A stretch of 64,000 nucleotides of DNA from the NCBI RefSeq assembly GCF_040412425.1, contig NC_089762.1:25546891-25610890 (forward strand), written 5' to 3'. Shown piece after piece: positions 1 to 11,394 of this stretch. Each line of letters opens with the position of its first letter. The first letter of the stretch is position 1. The position numbers were made by a program, and so were the translations under genes. A model generated the notes under the pieces. The model saw only the letters and a program-made list of their open reading frames with translations, was not told where the DNA came from and did no database searches. The DNA is from Macrobrachium rosenbergii (lineage: Eukaryota; Arthropoda; Malacostraca; Decapoda; Palaemonidae).

Positions 1-75
1 TTTACAGATGTCACATCCTGGCTCACTCTAAGAGAATCCAAAAGTCCTTGGAACAGTTGGTTTTGACTATCATTC
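1..75 (-). CDS. possible coding exon, cut by window edge
   Basis: On the minus strand a polypyrimidine-like acceptor (TATTTTCAG) ends at 76, and the sequence from 75 to the window edge is open in one frame only. It reads NDSQNQLFQGLLDSL and then RVSQDVTSVK. One base precedes the first full codon, so the incoming phase is 2. This matches the outgoing phase of the candidate exon at 24574-24636. A GTAAA at 5-1 could be a donor, which would end the exon at 6. I do not recognise the family. The sequence looks unlike the surrounding AT-rich DNA, but an open frame this short can occur by chance. Confidence 0.4.
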
Positions 76-1119
76 CTGAAAATACAATAATGTCATTTGG
101 ATATATGACCAGGAAAATCTAAATAAAATTACTTCATTCCCAAGTACAATGTATTATAAAGTATATGAAACTTGTGGATATAATGCTTCCGTAAGGCATA
201 ATTAATGTAACGATAAGAAAGGCATAGAAATGACTAACAGAAAATAAACGAATTAAAAAATTAAAGACACCCCATTTTACTGTTCACAAAACTGTGCAGG
301 AAATGAAAAAAATAAAATCACTGTTAATAAATTATATTGAACCAAACATGCTTATCATTTTCTCTAACAAGTAAAGATTAACAGAATGAAGGGTAAGTAT
401 TTCATCATAACTAACAGCAAAAAACTAAAATTTTGTCATTTCCAGATAAAAAATCAAGGGGAAAAAGATCACACACTATAGCAGTGGGTGTGAACCAACA
501 TAACAATCAAAACTGATGATGCTTGTTCACAAAGGTAGAATATCACTTCAGTACATTCAACAATGCAAGATATTGTATACTGAATCATGGTAATGTTCAG
601 TATATAACAGCATGGTCAAGACAGCATTGTGTGCATGGGATCCATAACCTCTACTCAGTGGGATAGTGTAACATGCTACCACAGTCCTTTTTTATTGCCA
701 CTGTTTTCCCACTGGTCCATAACATGATCCGTTACCCATCTGCAACTGCTTTCTGATATTGACCATCAACATAAAAGCATGAACAAAGGTTTTGTAGAGA
801 TTAAGTTTACCAAATACTGCACACCAACAAGAAAGATACAGTAGTATCATTACACTTCATCCCCTCCCCCCCGCTCACATGACTTTTTTTTTTTTTTTGC
901 TTTATAATGTTTAACTGCCCACATAGATGAAGCAATAGATACCAGATTTTCAATATGTTTAGGTATAAATATACAATTATGTAGTTGAGAATGCACGAAA
1001 ACAAATATATACTGTATTTCTTTTTCATGCTCATATACTCATTTTCTTGGAGCAGCAGTAGGGAACAAAACAATGTAAATTGCAATAATACCCTGATTAT
1101 CTACACTATACCCATGACC
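76..1119. other. no gene recognised
   Basis: AT-rich sequence with frequent stops in all frames and a poly-T run near 886-899. I see no transposon coding remains and no convincing exon. If the exon at the window edge is real, this is intron. Confidence 0.6.
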
Positions 1120-1418
1120 CCTACTGCAATCAGCACATCTCTTGTGGTGCACTGTAAACATTACTTAAGGTTCTTTGCAGCATGCCTTTGGACCCTAGCT
1201 GCAGCCCCTCTCATTCCTTTTACTGTGCCTCCTTTCATATTCTCTTTCTTCCATCTTACTGTCCAGCCTCACCTAACAACTGATTAATAATGCAACTGCA
1301 AGGTTTTCCTCCTGTTACACCTTTCAAACCTACTTACTGTTAACTTCTGTTTCAGTGCTGAATGACCTCATAGGTCCCAGTGCTTGGCTTTTGGCCTAAT
1401 TTCTATATTCAATTCAAC
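1120..1418 (-). repeat. SINE-like dispersed repeat
   Basis: Read on the minus strand, this block resembles a dispersed repeat I recall from decapod transcripts and genomic clones. It includes an AAGCACTGGGACCTATGAGG motif near 1369-1388, a CCTGTTACACC region near 1310, and a stretch near 1145-1180 that reads ACCTTAAGTAATGTTTACAG. No tRNA promoter boxes are clear. The identification rests on memory of the repeat, not on internal structure, and both ends are approximate. Confidence 0.45.
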
Positions 1419-4400
1419 TATACCCATTACTGTACTATTTTCAGGGAACTGGTATATGCATTTATACATACTGAAAATGCACAAGTTCATATAAAACTGC
1501 AAATTGTGCAGTGTACATATGCTTACTGGCTCACTGAAAAGGTAGTCTGCTGGTTGGCTTACTGATCTTGAAGGGGTGGACAAGAAGGGGCAATTATTAT
1601 TATCATTAAGTGGGTAATACTGCAGTCAAGTGATTGGTTTGGGTCAAGCGTTTGAAGTGTGGAAACTGAACTCCAGTGTGATGAAAGCTTTTGCTGCTGT
1701 TCCATAAACTTTGCTAGGGATCATTTTTGGGGTGTGCATCTTTATGTGTGCTAATGTCACTGCCACCTCCTAAGCAGCACAGGAAGACAAAGTTACTTAA
1801 GATACTTAAATGCCCTGCCCTATCTTAAAATGCCCTGATAGGAGTGGTCTTGACCTCATGTCATGGCTAAGGAGAAAAAACATCCTCATAGTCTTAAGTC
1901 AAGGAGTTGGACAACAAACCAGAAAGCCTAAGATTAGTGTTCCAAAGGTAAGTTCCAAAGGTAAGATCAAAGCAAAAATTTTAGGAGGATCAATGCTATA
2001 AATGACAGCCAGCATTGCATGGCTACAATGTTTAAGAAATTTCATTAAAGCATTATTGGCTTTTCTACATCCCCCTATTGTATTGCAAGGTTGTCAGGGA
2101 TATGCTTGCCAATTGGCTTTGATAATAATTCACTAAATTTTACAATAAATATTTGAAAAAATTACTTCATTTATAAAATCAGGAAACTTTTTCACAATGC
2201 TTTTTATTCACTGTTACTAAGAAATGTTAAGCTAACAGCTTTTCTATACTTCCTATGCCTGGTAGTTGCCGATTTGCATAACGACCGGCTTCAATACCTT
2301 GATATAAACCTTGACAATACATACAACGAAAAATTAATGGTGTTCAGTATAGTGTGAATGAAATTCATTTGAGAGAACTTGCCACTGTTACACAACACTC
2401 CACTCCACTCCTTCCACCATCTACAGTTATGCATACAGTAATGGCACATGAGTTTGAACTGTAAATTTCAACTGTGTGACACAATCACTTGAATTTCAGT
2501 CTTTGTGCAAGACTGCTATTACTGTACACATGATATGGAGCTGTGAATGTTCACTCAACACCAAACTGATTGGAGACTATTTCAAACTAGATAGAATTCA
2601 GTCTACTGGGCCACTAACAACAACTATGAATTCAAAATTTTCTATATAATATCAATTGCTTGCAATATAGCTTAATTCCAACATTTCTGTATTGCAAGAA
2701 AATGGTCTGATATTTCTGCTCTGAGCTCCAAGTCTTGCTTCTTTAAATGTAGTTCACTCAGTATCTCTTATAGCCTGAACTTCTTTCTAATTAGATGTAA
2801 ATATCACATTGGGGATGATTATACAGTGTATACACTCAGGTTCTAGGCCGCAGGATCCATACTCTTCTTTATCAAAGTTAGTACAAACAGCTGGCTGGTT
2901 TGCCAAGAATCTTCAATCTGCCAGATGTTGTGGTGTGGCAAAGCTCTGACGATGATAACATCTGAGTCTTGGGATGAATTGTTTTATTTTTAGTTTATGC
3001 CAAGCTGCACTGCCATAATCCGAAAGTCTTAAGCATCAAAAGTTACAATAAATCTGGTTGTGGTATAACTGCATCATCATCTTTTTTCATTTTCTACTTT
3101 AATGAACCTATTACCAGCCTAATCCTGGAATTCACAGGCCAGCTCTAAAAGGAAGATCTGAATAACCATACTGTCATCTCTCGTATCCAAACATTTTCTG
3201 GCAGTTGATGATCCCATCAAAACTCCTACTACTGCATAATCATCAAATATGATTCCCAATCCTAACTATGGTACCTTTTTCTTATTTACCAGGCCCAAAA
3301 ATATGGACAAGTGGAAAGATCCAAGCCTAGCATATCAAATCAACACATAATGGATATTTATGTTTGCACCCGGAATGAATTTCTCAGATCCAAAAGACCT
3401 CTCACCTGTCAAATGACTTCAACACAGACTACAGGTAACTTCCACAAAACATTCCATTGTTGAAAGGACAGACAAAGGCGAAGAGGGAGAGACACTACCT
3501 GACAACCACCTCTTGGCTAGACCCTGTGCTTGATCCTCAAGCAAACTATTGGCAGTCTGATAATCTTTACAGGGAGACAAAGAGCACTGGTGAATAGTTC
3601 CCACATCTCTGCTTGGCTGCTACAGGGAGGTCAACAAGAGAAAGGAAGTGGCCTTATACAAGAAGAAACCAGCAAATGCTAGGTCTGGCATTGAAGGTTA
3701 TAAAATTAAAATAGTGTATGGAAAAGGGGGGGGAAAAAACACTTCATAGTGGAAGCCAAAGTATCAACAACAGACTGCTTATCTTTGTTACATGATACAT
3801 CCTCGTTTGGTCAGCAGACAATTTAAAAAATATATGAGGTATGGTCAGGAGAGCATTTCTGTTCTGGAGACTAACCAGAGAGCAGATGAGGGTCTGTCTC
3901 CAGTGAAGACACATACCATACCTTGTAATCCTCAACAAATCCTCCCAAGCATGGTAAGGTTGAATGCCAACAGTGAAATAACTAATTATATATATACCTG
4001 TATCACCAATTTCACAATTTATAAAGCCTCAAATCATAAGCGACACAATACAAGCAAGGCATACCTCGCATAATGTTGGTAACTCATTCCAAAACAAGCA
4101 AAGTAAAAAAAATTGAAAACTCACATTCCCATCCTAAAAAATTACAAACACCCCCTATAAACATCTCATAATATCATTAAATAGGATCAAATGGAAATAC
4201 AAAAAACCTTTTGATAATTCACCGTTTTTGCATTCTTTTTTATAAATATACATTCTCCTTCACACTAACAGTGAAGAATACACGAAAACATTCACCAAAA
4301 AACGATCCTAAGCATCATATAAATAAGCAATACCAACACTTAAGTGTTGCTAACCATCATAAACCTCAGTCAACCAATGCAAAACAGCTTTTGTTTGTCA

Positions 4401-5423
4401 ATTATTATTTAAGAAAAACTGCCATATAGTTGACAATGACTTAACCTGAAACACCTTAAGGTAAAGTGTGATTGTATAGAATAATCACTGTATGAAAATA
4501 GTACTTAAATTTTCACTGTGTTCATGGAATAATTAGCAATGTAAGTGATAACATGTAAATAACTATCCAAATCAGTACACTAACACAAATGTAAAAGATG
4601 TTCACTATAGTACTGAATACACGGCAAACTTGAAGTAAATGACAACTTACCTCTACTGGTAATTACCAACAGCCTTACAATACAGTAATTAGGAAACACT
4701 AAATACTCAGAAAAACATTAACTTAATCAAAACTACAGAAAATTTTAATTAGCTGAATCATTCAAAACTCAGTATTTGCATGAAGAGAAATACTAACAAT
4801 AAGTAATGAATAAGTCAGAATACTTGAGGAGCTGGCAAGCCAACTAACAGTAATTAAAACTTATTAATCACTTAAAAAAAGAGAAAAACATTATATTATT
4901 GTGAATCATAAGAAGCTAGAAATTAGCATAAAAATGAACAGAAATAATGAAATATAAGTAATCCCTCAAATATCCAGAACTTGACATTATCCGACACCCC
5001 CAGACCATGGACCACGGCCCCAAAAATATATATTTACATAAAAAAAAAGCTTTACAATGGTTGGCAATGCTGCACAGCCTCAATAAAATGTTGGTAACAC
5101 TGCTTACACTCAAACAGACTGAGAAGGGTTTTGAGGGGTGGGGGAGACCTGAAGAAGTTTCCAAGGTTGGGGGCAGGCAGATGGCTGGGCGCCATGGGTA
5201 AGGAAGAGCAGTAAGACTGCAGAGAAACACTCCAAAAAAGGGTTGTTCAGGAAGGTAAGCGGAGCTGGGGAGCAGTTTCCTTGGCTGGGAGGGGGTGGGG
5301 ATGCAGTATTGAATGGGGGAAGAGGGCTTGGTAGACATCTGACTTGCTAGAGCTTGTTTTGTTTCCTGTTTTTGTTTATGATAATTCATATTTTATTGAA
5401 GGTATGTACGTACTGAGGTACTG
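1419..5423. other. no gene recognised
   Basis: About 4 kb without a supportable gene. The open frames here are short, lack recognisable motifs and mostly lie in low-complexity AT-rich DNA. A plus-strand stretch at about 2880-3600 is slightly less AT-rich and has short open pieces, but the frame breaks repeatedly and I cannot place it in a family. A purine-rich segment at 5100-5330 has G-runs but no coding signature. Confidence 0.55.
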
Positions 5424-5470
5424 TAGAGAGAGAGAGAGAGAGAGAAAGATACTGTAGAGAGAGAGAGAGA
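5424..5470. repeat. (GA)n microsatellite
   Basis: Two short GA dinucleotide runs (5424-5445 and 5455-5470) are separated by AAGATACTGT, and the ACTGTAGAGAG context is itself repeated. Confidence 0.9.
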
Positions 5471-5628
5471 ATTACTGAGATGAAATATCAAGTGATACAG
5501 TACTCTTTTGTGTATTGTTATGTGTCATAATCATACTTAGACAACTGAACTTAATGAATTGTCATAACTCACCCTAGGGGTGGATTATTATATTTCAAAT
5601 AAGTGATAAATAAATAAATAATATATAT

Positions 5629-6903
5629 AAAAAGTTCCAGGAAAAATTCAATATACTCTTTATTTAAGGAAATTCAAACATTTTTCTACATATCTACCAT
5701 CTAACTCTATACACTTTTCAAGGCGCTGTTTCCACCTCTGCAACCCTTCTTTGTAGAAATTTGGGGCCTTTCTATTAAACCATGTTGAAACTGCATGTTT
5801 AGCAGCATCCAAAGATTCAAACCGACTCCTCTTAAGTGTTCCTTGAGTTTTGGGAACAGGAAAAAATCTGAAGGAGCAAGATCAGGACTATAAGGAGGAT
5901 GTGGAAGAGTTTCCCACCTAAATTTCCGTGAGGACTTCTCTTGCAACCCTTGATGAATGTGCTGGAGCGTTATCATGATGGAACAAAATTCTGCGTGCAA
6001 CTTTCCTCGACGCGTTTTTAGCCAATGCAGTCTTCAGTTTTTGCAAAACACCTTTGTAGTAGTTCCCGGTGATTGTTTTTTGTCCTTCAAGGAAATCAAT
6101 CAAAATCACTCCTTTGGAGTCCCAAAACACTGTTGCCATAACCTTCTGGGCAGATCTCGCCACTTTGAACTTCACTGGTGCAGCTGAACCTCTTGGTAAC
6201 CATTGCTTTGATTAAATTTTACTTTCTGGGTCATATTGATGGATCCAAGTTTCATCTCCAGTAACAATCCGGTCAAAAAACTCTGATTCATTTGATTCAA
6301 TCCTCGTTAAAACTGCAAGAGAAAGTTCAGCTCTTTGATGCAGTTGGTCTTCGCGCAACGCTTTGGGACCCAACGTGCTGAAAGTTTACTCAAACCAAGA
6401 TTTTCATTTAAAATTGAAAATGCGGAACCATGGGAGATCCCAGTTTCATTAGCTATCATATCGATAGTAATCCGACGATCTTCATCCACTAGATTCTGCA
6501 CCAAAGCCACAATTCTTTCATTTTTTGCAGTCAATGGTCTTCCCTCTCTTGGGTTGTCTTTGAGGTCCTCCCGACCATCCTTAAATCGCTTTATCCAATC
6601 ATAAACAACTGATTTAGATGGAGAAGAATCTCCATAAACTTGTTGCAAAGCTTCAATAATTTTTCCTGGTTTCCAATCAAGCTTGGTCAGGAACTTGATG
6701 TTAGCTCTCATCTCAAAATTTTTATTTTCCATGGGTTCAAGAAGTTACTTTTCTGAAGCAGATGTTAACACCACGGTAGCAAGGGGATGACTGAGGTAAC
6801 AAGTCTATATGATCACTACATCACAGATAATTGTTTACCAAGTATTTGGGTTGTTTCATTCCTGTGTAAATACATCATTCAACAATTTTTCCTGGAACTT
6901 TTT
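5629..6903 (-). mobile_element. mariner (Tc1/mariner) DNA transposon, defective
   Basis: A 1275-bp element of normal mariner size. Its ends are inverted: AAAAAGTTCCAGGAAAAATT starts at 5629 and its reverse complement ends at 6903. The left flank is TA-rich, as expected for TA-targeting transposition. The transposase relic fills the interior on the minus strand. It has at least two frame breaks and one internal stop, so this copy cannot encode an active enzyme. A 119-bp (TA)n array begins 12 bp beyond the right end. Confidence 0.9.
5707..6732 (-). pseudogene. mariner transposase (DD34D) pseudogene
   Basis: Mariner transposases bind the terminal repeats through N-terminal helix-turn-helix modules and cut with an Asp triad. 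The N-terminal part (6732-6307) starts MENKNFEMRAN and includes a second HTH-like region around GISHGSAFSIL. It ends at WVPK, where the frame shifts near 6355. The next frame holds VTGDETWIHQYDP (first Asp) and then a stop near 6216. Positions 6175-5918 give VFWDSKGV and HHDNAPAHSS (second Asp). After another shift near 5925, PYSPDLAPSDFFLFP supplies the third Asp. The D-D-D order and spacing are those of the mariner family. The breaks show it is dead. Confidence 0.9.
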
Positions 6904-6914
6904 GACTTACCCTC

Positions 6915-7034
<120 letters not shown>

Positions 7035-7169
7035 CTGAATCACGAAAATATGGAACGTGATGAATATATAAATAAAGATAAAATACACGAAGGAAATGGA
7101 AACACTGGAGTAGTGCGAGGCCTTTTGATGCAATGTCCTTTACTTAGCAGACTGAAGAAATATAAAAGT

Positions 7170-7374
7170 ATGTTTACAAAGAAAGCTCATATAAATGACA
7201 GATGGGGATTATAAAGGAAACATATGTACCTGGAATCCAACACAATTGAAGAATTAGTAGAATTGCCAAAACAGGATTAAATATTTAAGAGGTTTTTACA
7301 AAGGATTATGATCAACCATTCAGGAGCAGGGACAGGGCAATTAAAAGATTATACAGGTTCGTGACTGACCACCT
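7170..7374 (-). repeat. PLE terminal repeat, arm 1
   Basis: Lies downstream of the endonuclease end in the 3' untranslated part. Its reverse complement is at 8641-8846. Shared blocks include CAGATGGGGAT and GGTTCGTGACTGACCAC. The few differences are single bases. Confidence 0.85.
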
Positions 7375-7504
7375 AAAAATTTTTAGTACAACACAATAAT
7401 TTTTTTTTTTTTGTAAACAATAATAACTTTTTGCAAGATGAACATTTTTACAAATAAAAAATTATATTAAACATACGGATATATAGAAAATATATATCAA
7501 GTAG

Positions 7505-7894
7505 CTAACTTGTAATTAAGTCAGTGATTTTATCTTTTAGGTCATTCTTGAACATTTTTCTAATACAGGGGTCCAAATAATACATGCCAGGGCTAAGATT
7601 AAAATTACAACTGAAAGTAAGCTGGATAACAGCAGACACCAATAGATTTCTTGAAGAGAAATCTTTCAATCTGGCAATCACTGAACTTTCAGTCCAATTT
7701 ATCCTGTGAGACTTTTCACTTAAATGAATGAATATAGCATTGGATGCTTGTCCAGTTTTGACTGAATACTTATGTTGCTTAATACATACATCTAAATCTT
7801 TGCTAGATTGGCCAATATAAAAAGAGGGGCAATCCAAACATGGAATTTTATATATTATGTTGTTGTTTTCTTTAGGGCTATTTTTTATTAACAT
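7505..7894 (-). CDS. Penelope GIY-YIG endonuclease domain, partial
   Basis: A 129-residue open frame matching the C-terminal GIY-YIG nuclease of Penelope-like elements, which nicks target DNA for reverse transcription. ENNNIIYKIPCLDCPSFYIG near residues 10-28 contains the Tyr of the degenerate GIY strand, the paired cysteines (CLDC) typical of the Penelope subgroup, and the YIG strand. HKYSVKTGQASNAIF and LSEKSHRINW follow, as is usual after the core. The frame runs to a natural stop at 7505. Its upstream link to the RT is broken, so it is a fragment of a dead polyprotein. Confidence 0.85.
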   Translation of the reverse strand: MLIKNSPKENNNIIYKIPCLDCPSFYIGQSSKDLDVCIKQHKYSVKTGQASNAIFIHLSEKSHRINWTESSVIARLKDFSSRNLLVSAVIQLTFSCNFNLSPGMYYLDPCIRKMFKNDLKDKITDLITS

Positions 7895-8356
7895 TCTTTT
7901 GAGTGTTATTATAAGAAAAAATGAGGTTTACATTAAAAGGTTTTAACAGTGATTTTATGTTTTCAAAACCACTAAAATAAGGCAAGCTAAGAATGTTCTT
8001 AGGGGTTTCTTTCTTCATGTTACTTTCACTATAAAATTTTTGTGGGCTTTGTTATAACAAATATCTAGTATACGTGAAGGATAACATAAATCTGTCCCTA
8101 TTTTTCTTATGTATTCAATTTCTTTATCCAAATACTAGAGACTGACAATGCGCAAGGCTTGTAAAAACATAGAGGAAAAAATTGATATTTTGATGTCGAG
8201 GTGATGGCCTGAATAAAAATGGACATAAGTTAAGCTGTTGGTTGGTTTCCTATAAATACTGAATTTACATTGAAATGGTTCTCTATGTATTAAAACATCT
8301 AAGAAAGGGAGGCAACTGTCTTTTTCTAATTCTAATGTAAACTTAATGGATGGTAC

Positions 8357-8638
8357 CTAGTTATTCAAATTACAGAGTAAATCATTTACATCAATCCCAG
8401 CAGGCAAAACAGCTAAAATATCGTCAACATACCTATACCACTTTAAAGGAGTATAAATGATATTAGGTATATATCGTTTTTCAAAGAATTCCATGTACAA
8501 GTTTGAGAGGAGTGGGGATAAAGGGTTGCCCATTGCTATACCAAATATTTCTTGGTAAAATGCACCATTGAACATAAACTTACAATGACAAATGCACAAC
8601 CTAGTGAGAGAAATGATATGACTTACAGGTAGGGGCAA
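8357..8638 (-). pseudogene. Penelope reverse transcriptase C-terminal fragment
   Basis: A 93-residue frame holding the last RT motifs: YQEIFGIAMGNPLSPLLSN (motif B) and KWYRYVDDILA (motif C, with YVDD carrying two catalytic Asp). The fingers and the motif A Asp are absent because the element is truncated at 8638, three bases from the inverted terminal repeat copy. Below 8357 the frame fails on the way to the endonuclease. The motif B wording GxAMGxPLSP is characteristic of Penelope-like RTs. Confidence 0.85.
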
Positions 8639-8640
8639 TT

Positions 8641-8843
8641 CGTGTGGTCAGTCACGAACCTGTATAATTTTTTAATTCTCTTGTCCCTGCTCCTGAACGG
8701 TTGATCCTAATCCTTTGTAAAAACCTCTTAAATATTTAATCCTGTTTTGGCAGTTCTACTAATTCTTCAATTGTGTTGGATTCCAGGTACATATGTTTCC
8801 TTTATGATCCCCATCTGTCATTTATATGAGCTTTCTTTTTATC

Positions 8844-8846
<3 letters not shown>
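8641..8846 (+). repeat. PLE terminal repeat, arm 2 (inverted)
   Basis: Inverted copy of 7170-7374, abutting the truncated RT at 8638. It is followed at once by a (TA)n tract, as is the other end of the element, so the whole unit is roughly symmetrical. Confidence 0.85.

Positions 8847-8847
<1 letters not shown>

Positions 8848-8895
<48 letters not shown>
8848..8895. repeat. (TA)n microsatellite
   Basis: TA repeat directly between the inverted Penelope end and a MITE whose left end starts at 8898. Confidence 0.95.
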
Positions 8896-8897
<2 letters not shown>

Positions 8898-8899
<2 letters not shown>

Positions 8900-9188
8900 C
8901 AGGTAGTCCCATATATTATATATATATATATCTCATATTAACACAGCGATTACATATATTTAATATATATTGTCTAGTATAAAATCGGCAATTTTAACAT
9001 AGCTTGGTTTAATGGGGGCTTGTCCGATTCCGCTTATCATCGCTGATACATACCTAACGGAGGCGCTGATAACCAAAAATCGGCGCTTTTTGGCACCGAT
9101 AACCCTCGAAAATTGCTGAAATAGCCGATTTTCAGTTATCATCACACCCTCAGAAACGGAACCCCGCTGATAACCGGGGACTGCCTGT
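8898..9188. mobile_element. MITE family 1, copy 1 (degenerate)
   Basis: Starts CAGGTAGTCCC and ends GGGGACTGCCTG next to TA. The interior carries family landmarks: ATACATACCTAACGGAGGCGC near 9049-9068, and blocks related to GATAACCAAAAATCGGCG. The left third is eroded by TA-rich sequence. It has no coding capacity. TA flanks and short inverted ends point to a Tc1/mariner/pogo-type parent. Confidence 0.75.
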
Positions 9189-9227
9189 ATATATACATAT
9201 ATATAATACATGGACACACACACAAAT

Positions 9228-9251
9228 TATATATATATATATATATATATA
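9228..9251. repeat. (TA)n microsatellite
   Basis: Short TA array immediately left of a strong hairpin at 9254-9321. Confidence 0.9.
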
Positions 9252-9253
9252 CT

Positions 9254-9321
9254 GGGCAAACAGTCCACATTATCAAGTATCTGTCACTGTATGGATACTT
9301 GAGAATGTGGACTGTTTGTCC
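9254..9321. repeat. 68-bp hairpin inverted repeat
   Basis: Arm 9254-9281 (GGGCAAACAGTCCACATT...) pairs with 9293-9321 around an 11-base loop, with about two mismatches over 28 bp. It lies between two (TA)n tracts. It could be a small fold-back element or the two ends of a deleted inverted-repeat transposon. Confidence 0.8.
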
Positions 9322-9358
9322 AAGAAAGCTTGTAACTTTTCTGAATAAATACTCCATT

Positions 9359-9459
<101 letters not shown>

Positions 9460-9679
9460 CAGTCCCGGTTTCTGACGGGGTTCCGTTCTGACGATGACGT
9501 CGTAAATTCGAAGTCGAAAAATTCGTCGTAAACCGGAAAAATCGTCGAAAATCGTAAAAAAACCTTACTTTTAATCCTTTAAGTATCCTTTGGGTATCTT
9601 GAAAATGATATAACCTGCATTTTTATTGAGTTTTTCATGAAAACCCTCCAAAATTTTACCATTCTACTGTTTTGAAGCT

Positions 9680-9723
9680 AGAGAGAGAGAGAGAGAGAGA
9701 GAGAGACTGAGAGGAGAGAGAGA
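9680..9723. repeat. (GA)n microsatellite
   Basis: GA array with a CTGAGAGG interruption, inside the composite element. Confidence 0.95.
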
Positions 9724-9905
9724 GACCACTTATCTACCAGAAAAAGACTTGGAATTTTACAGAACTACATTGCTCTCCCATTTTTACTTTAAGTATCATC
9801 CTACATCAAATATAGCTTAAATTATTATCCTGTTACTACTGTATTAATCTTTGAAATTATATTAATATCTTTTCAAAGTCATCTTAAACACTAGTACCCT
9901 TTTCC

Positions 9906-9909
<4 letters not shown>

Positions 9910-9946
<37 letters not shown>
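9910..9946. repeat. (GA)n microsatellite
   Basis: Pure GA repeat, second of four arrays in the composite element. Confidence 0.95.
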
Positions 9947-9949
<3 letters not shown>

Positions 9950-9988
9950 ATTACCACTACGACTTACATTCAGCCATTCTTGTGCTGG

Positions 9989-9991
<3 letters not shown>

Positions 9992-10083
<92 letters not shown>

Positions 10084-10084
10084 G
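9992..10084. repeat. (GA)n microsatellite
   Basis: Pure GA repeat of about 90 bp. The Ser/Leu open frame on the opposite strand is an artefact of the repeat. Confidence 0.97.
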
Positions 10085-10328
10085 TTTATCTCTTGAGGAA
10101 TGTTAATCCATTTCTCTTTACTACGACTGACAACAAAAAATTGTTTTTTTCTTTGCCTTCCAAAGATGTAGGCTACCACTACTTTTACCAAGCACTTTTA
10201 AAGCACCATGAACACACACACACACAGTGTGCATAGGTAAAGAGACTCAAATTAGCAGTATCTTTTCCTGTGAGAGTGAAGGGCTGAACTTAGTATCGAT
10301 TTATAATATATCTATTCATTTCTCCTTT

Positions 10329-10329
<1 letters not shown>

Positions 10330-10388
<59 letters not shown>
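10330..10388. repeat. (GA)n microsatellite
   Basis: Pure GA repeat of about 58 bp inside the composite element. Confidence 0.97.
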
Positions 10389-10391
<3 letters not shown>

Positions 10392-10654
10392 TGATCTTCT
10401 GCCTTTAGTCTGCTTTAAAATGCATAAATGTTGTAATTTCAGTATGCTGTATTATTATTTAATCTTATTAATATTTGAAAATTAGCTCTCATTAGGTAAG
10501 TCACTTATATATCATACAAACGTAGTTAGTCGTCATCTCCCACAAATTTGTTAGAAAAATGTTATGCAGTCATTCTCTCTCTCACGTTGGTGAGAGAGAG
10601 AAAAAAATACTACACGCCCTCTTTATAGTGTATGCAAAGCCCGTGAGGTACAAG

Positions 10655-10830
10655 CTTTGTGATTGGTTAAAATCCCACCCTTCCTGCCAATAGCATGTCG
10701 TCAAGGAGAGTGGGAAGGGGATGAGGGGGTTGTTACAATTGTTATTGGCTACTGTTAGTCCTGCCAGCCAATAGCGTATCGTCATGGAGAGAAGGGGTTG
10801 CTACGAGCTCTGTTATTGGCTAATTCTAAT
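10655..10830. promoter_or_regulatory. cluster of five CCAAT-box cores in a duplicated block
   Basis: ATTGG or CCAAT cores occur at 10662, 10687, 10744, 10768 and 10815, in both orientations, within about 160 bp. The segment is locally less AT-rich and consists of a diverged duplication: each half has CCAATAGC, then CGTC, GGAGAG, GGGGTTG and finally TTATTGGCT. CCAAT boxes bind NF-Y in animal promoters, so this may be promoter-like DNA carried by the repeat. I see no linked coding sequence, so activity is unproven. Confidence 0.4.
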
Positions 10831-11029
10831 CCCCCGGGCCGGTATCGTCATAAGCCTTCAAAAGCAATAAAAAAATTGTCACACAAGCGATGATGGGATT
10901 TTAGTATATTTTATGTTTACATACAGTAATCGATATTTTTTTGAAGGATATATGCAATAGAGAGAGAGATATGGGCGGTTGGCCTTACTTAAATCGCAGA
11001 AGTGAAATTATTCGTGAATTATTCGAGAG

Positions 11030-11032
<3 letters not shown>

Positions 11033-11121
<89 letters not shown>
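11033..11121. repeat. (GA)n microsatellite
   Basis: Pure GA array of about 88 bp. The Arg/Glu open frame across it is a repeat artefact. Confidence 0.97.
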
Positions 11122-11122
<1 letters not shown>

Positions 11123-11394
11123 TGAATGAAGTGATTACATCGGTAAGCAGTTTTATGATTTCACGGGATTTTAATTTAACTTTTATCGATACTTTGCTGT
11201 GGTTACTTAATATTAATATTTTAAAATTAGTAAATAATTTTTTCATCATAAAAAATGTATTCAGTCAGGAAAATAAAATAAAAATCAGTAATTTAGTGAA
11301 TATTGCTCTATGAAAAAATCCGCGAATGTAAATTTTCTTCCGTCGTATGCGTTGGACACCAAGTCATCCCAAATATTACCGTCGAGAATCATGA

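Larger units (their letters stand above)
7035..8848 (-). mobile_element. Penelope-like element, 5'-truncated, inverted flanks
   Basis: Minus-strand remains of a Penelope-like retroelement: the end of a reverse transcriptase (8638-8357), a degenerate linker (8356-7895), a GIY-YIG endonuclease (7894-7505) and a 3' untranslated part running to the (TA)n tract at 7034. Part of that 3' region (about 7170-7374) is repeated in inverted orientation at 8641-8846, directly upstream of the truncated RT. The two copies differ at only a few positions over about 205 bp. Penelope elements are known for terminal repeats (pLTRs) in direct or inverted arrangement and for 5' truncation, so this fits the family. 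Only the last RT motifs remain, so this copy cannot be autonomous. Confidence 0.85.

Noticed and set aside
3405..3604. Minus-strand frame followed by a CAG|GTGAGA donor-like site near 3409
   Set aside because: All three frames have stops before the donor.
4916..5389. 157-codon minus-strand open frame
   Set aside because: Pro/Ser/Leu-rich through translation of purine-rich DNA; no motif, splice support or repeat family was recognised.
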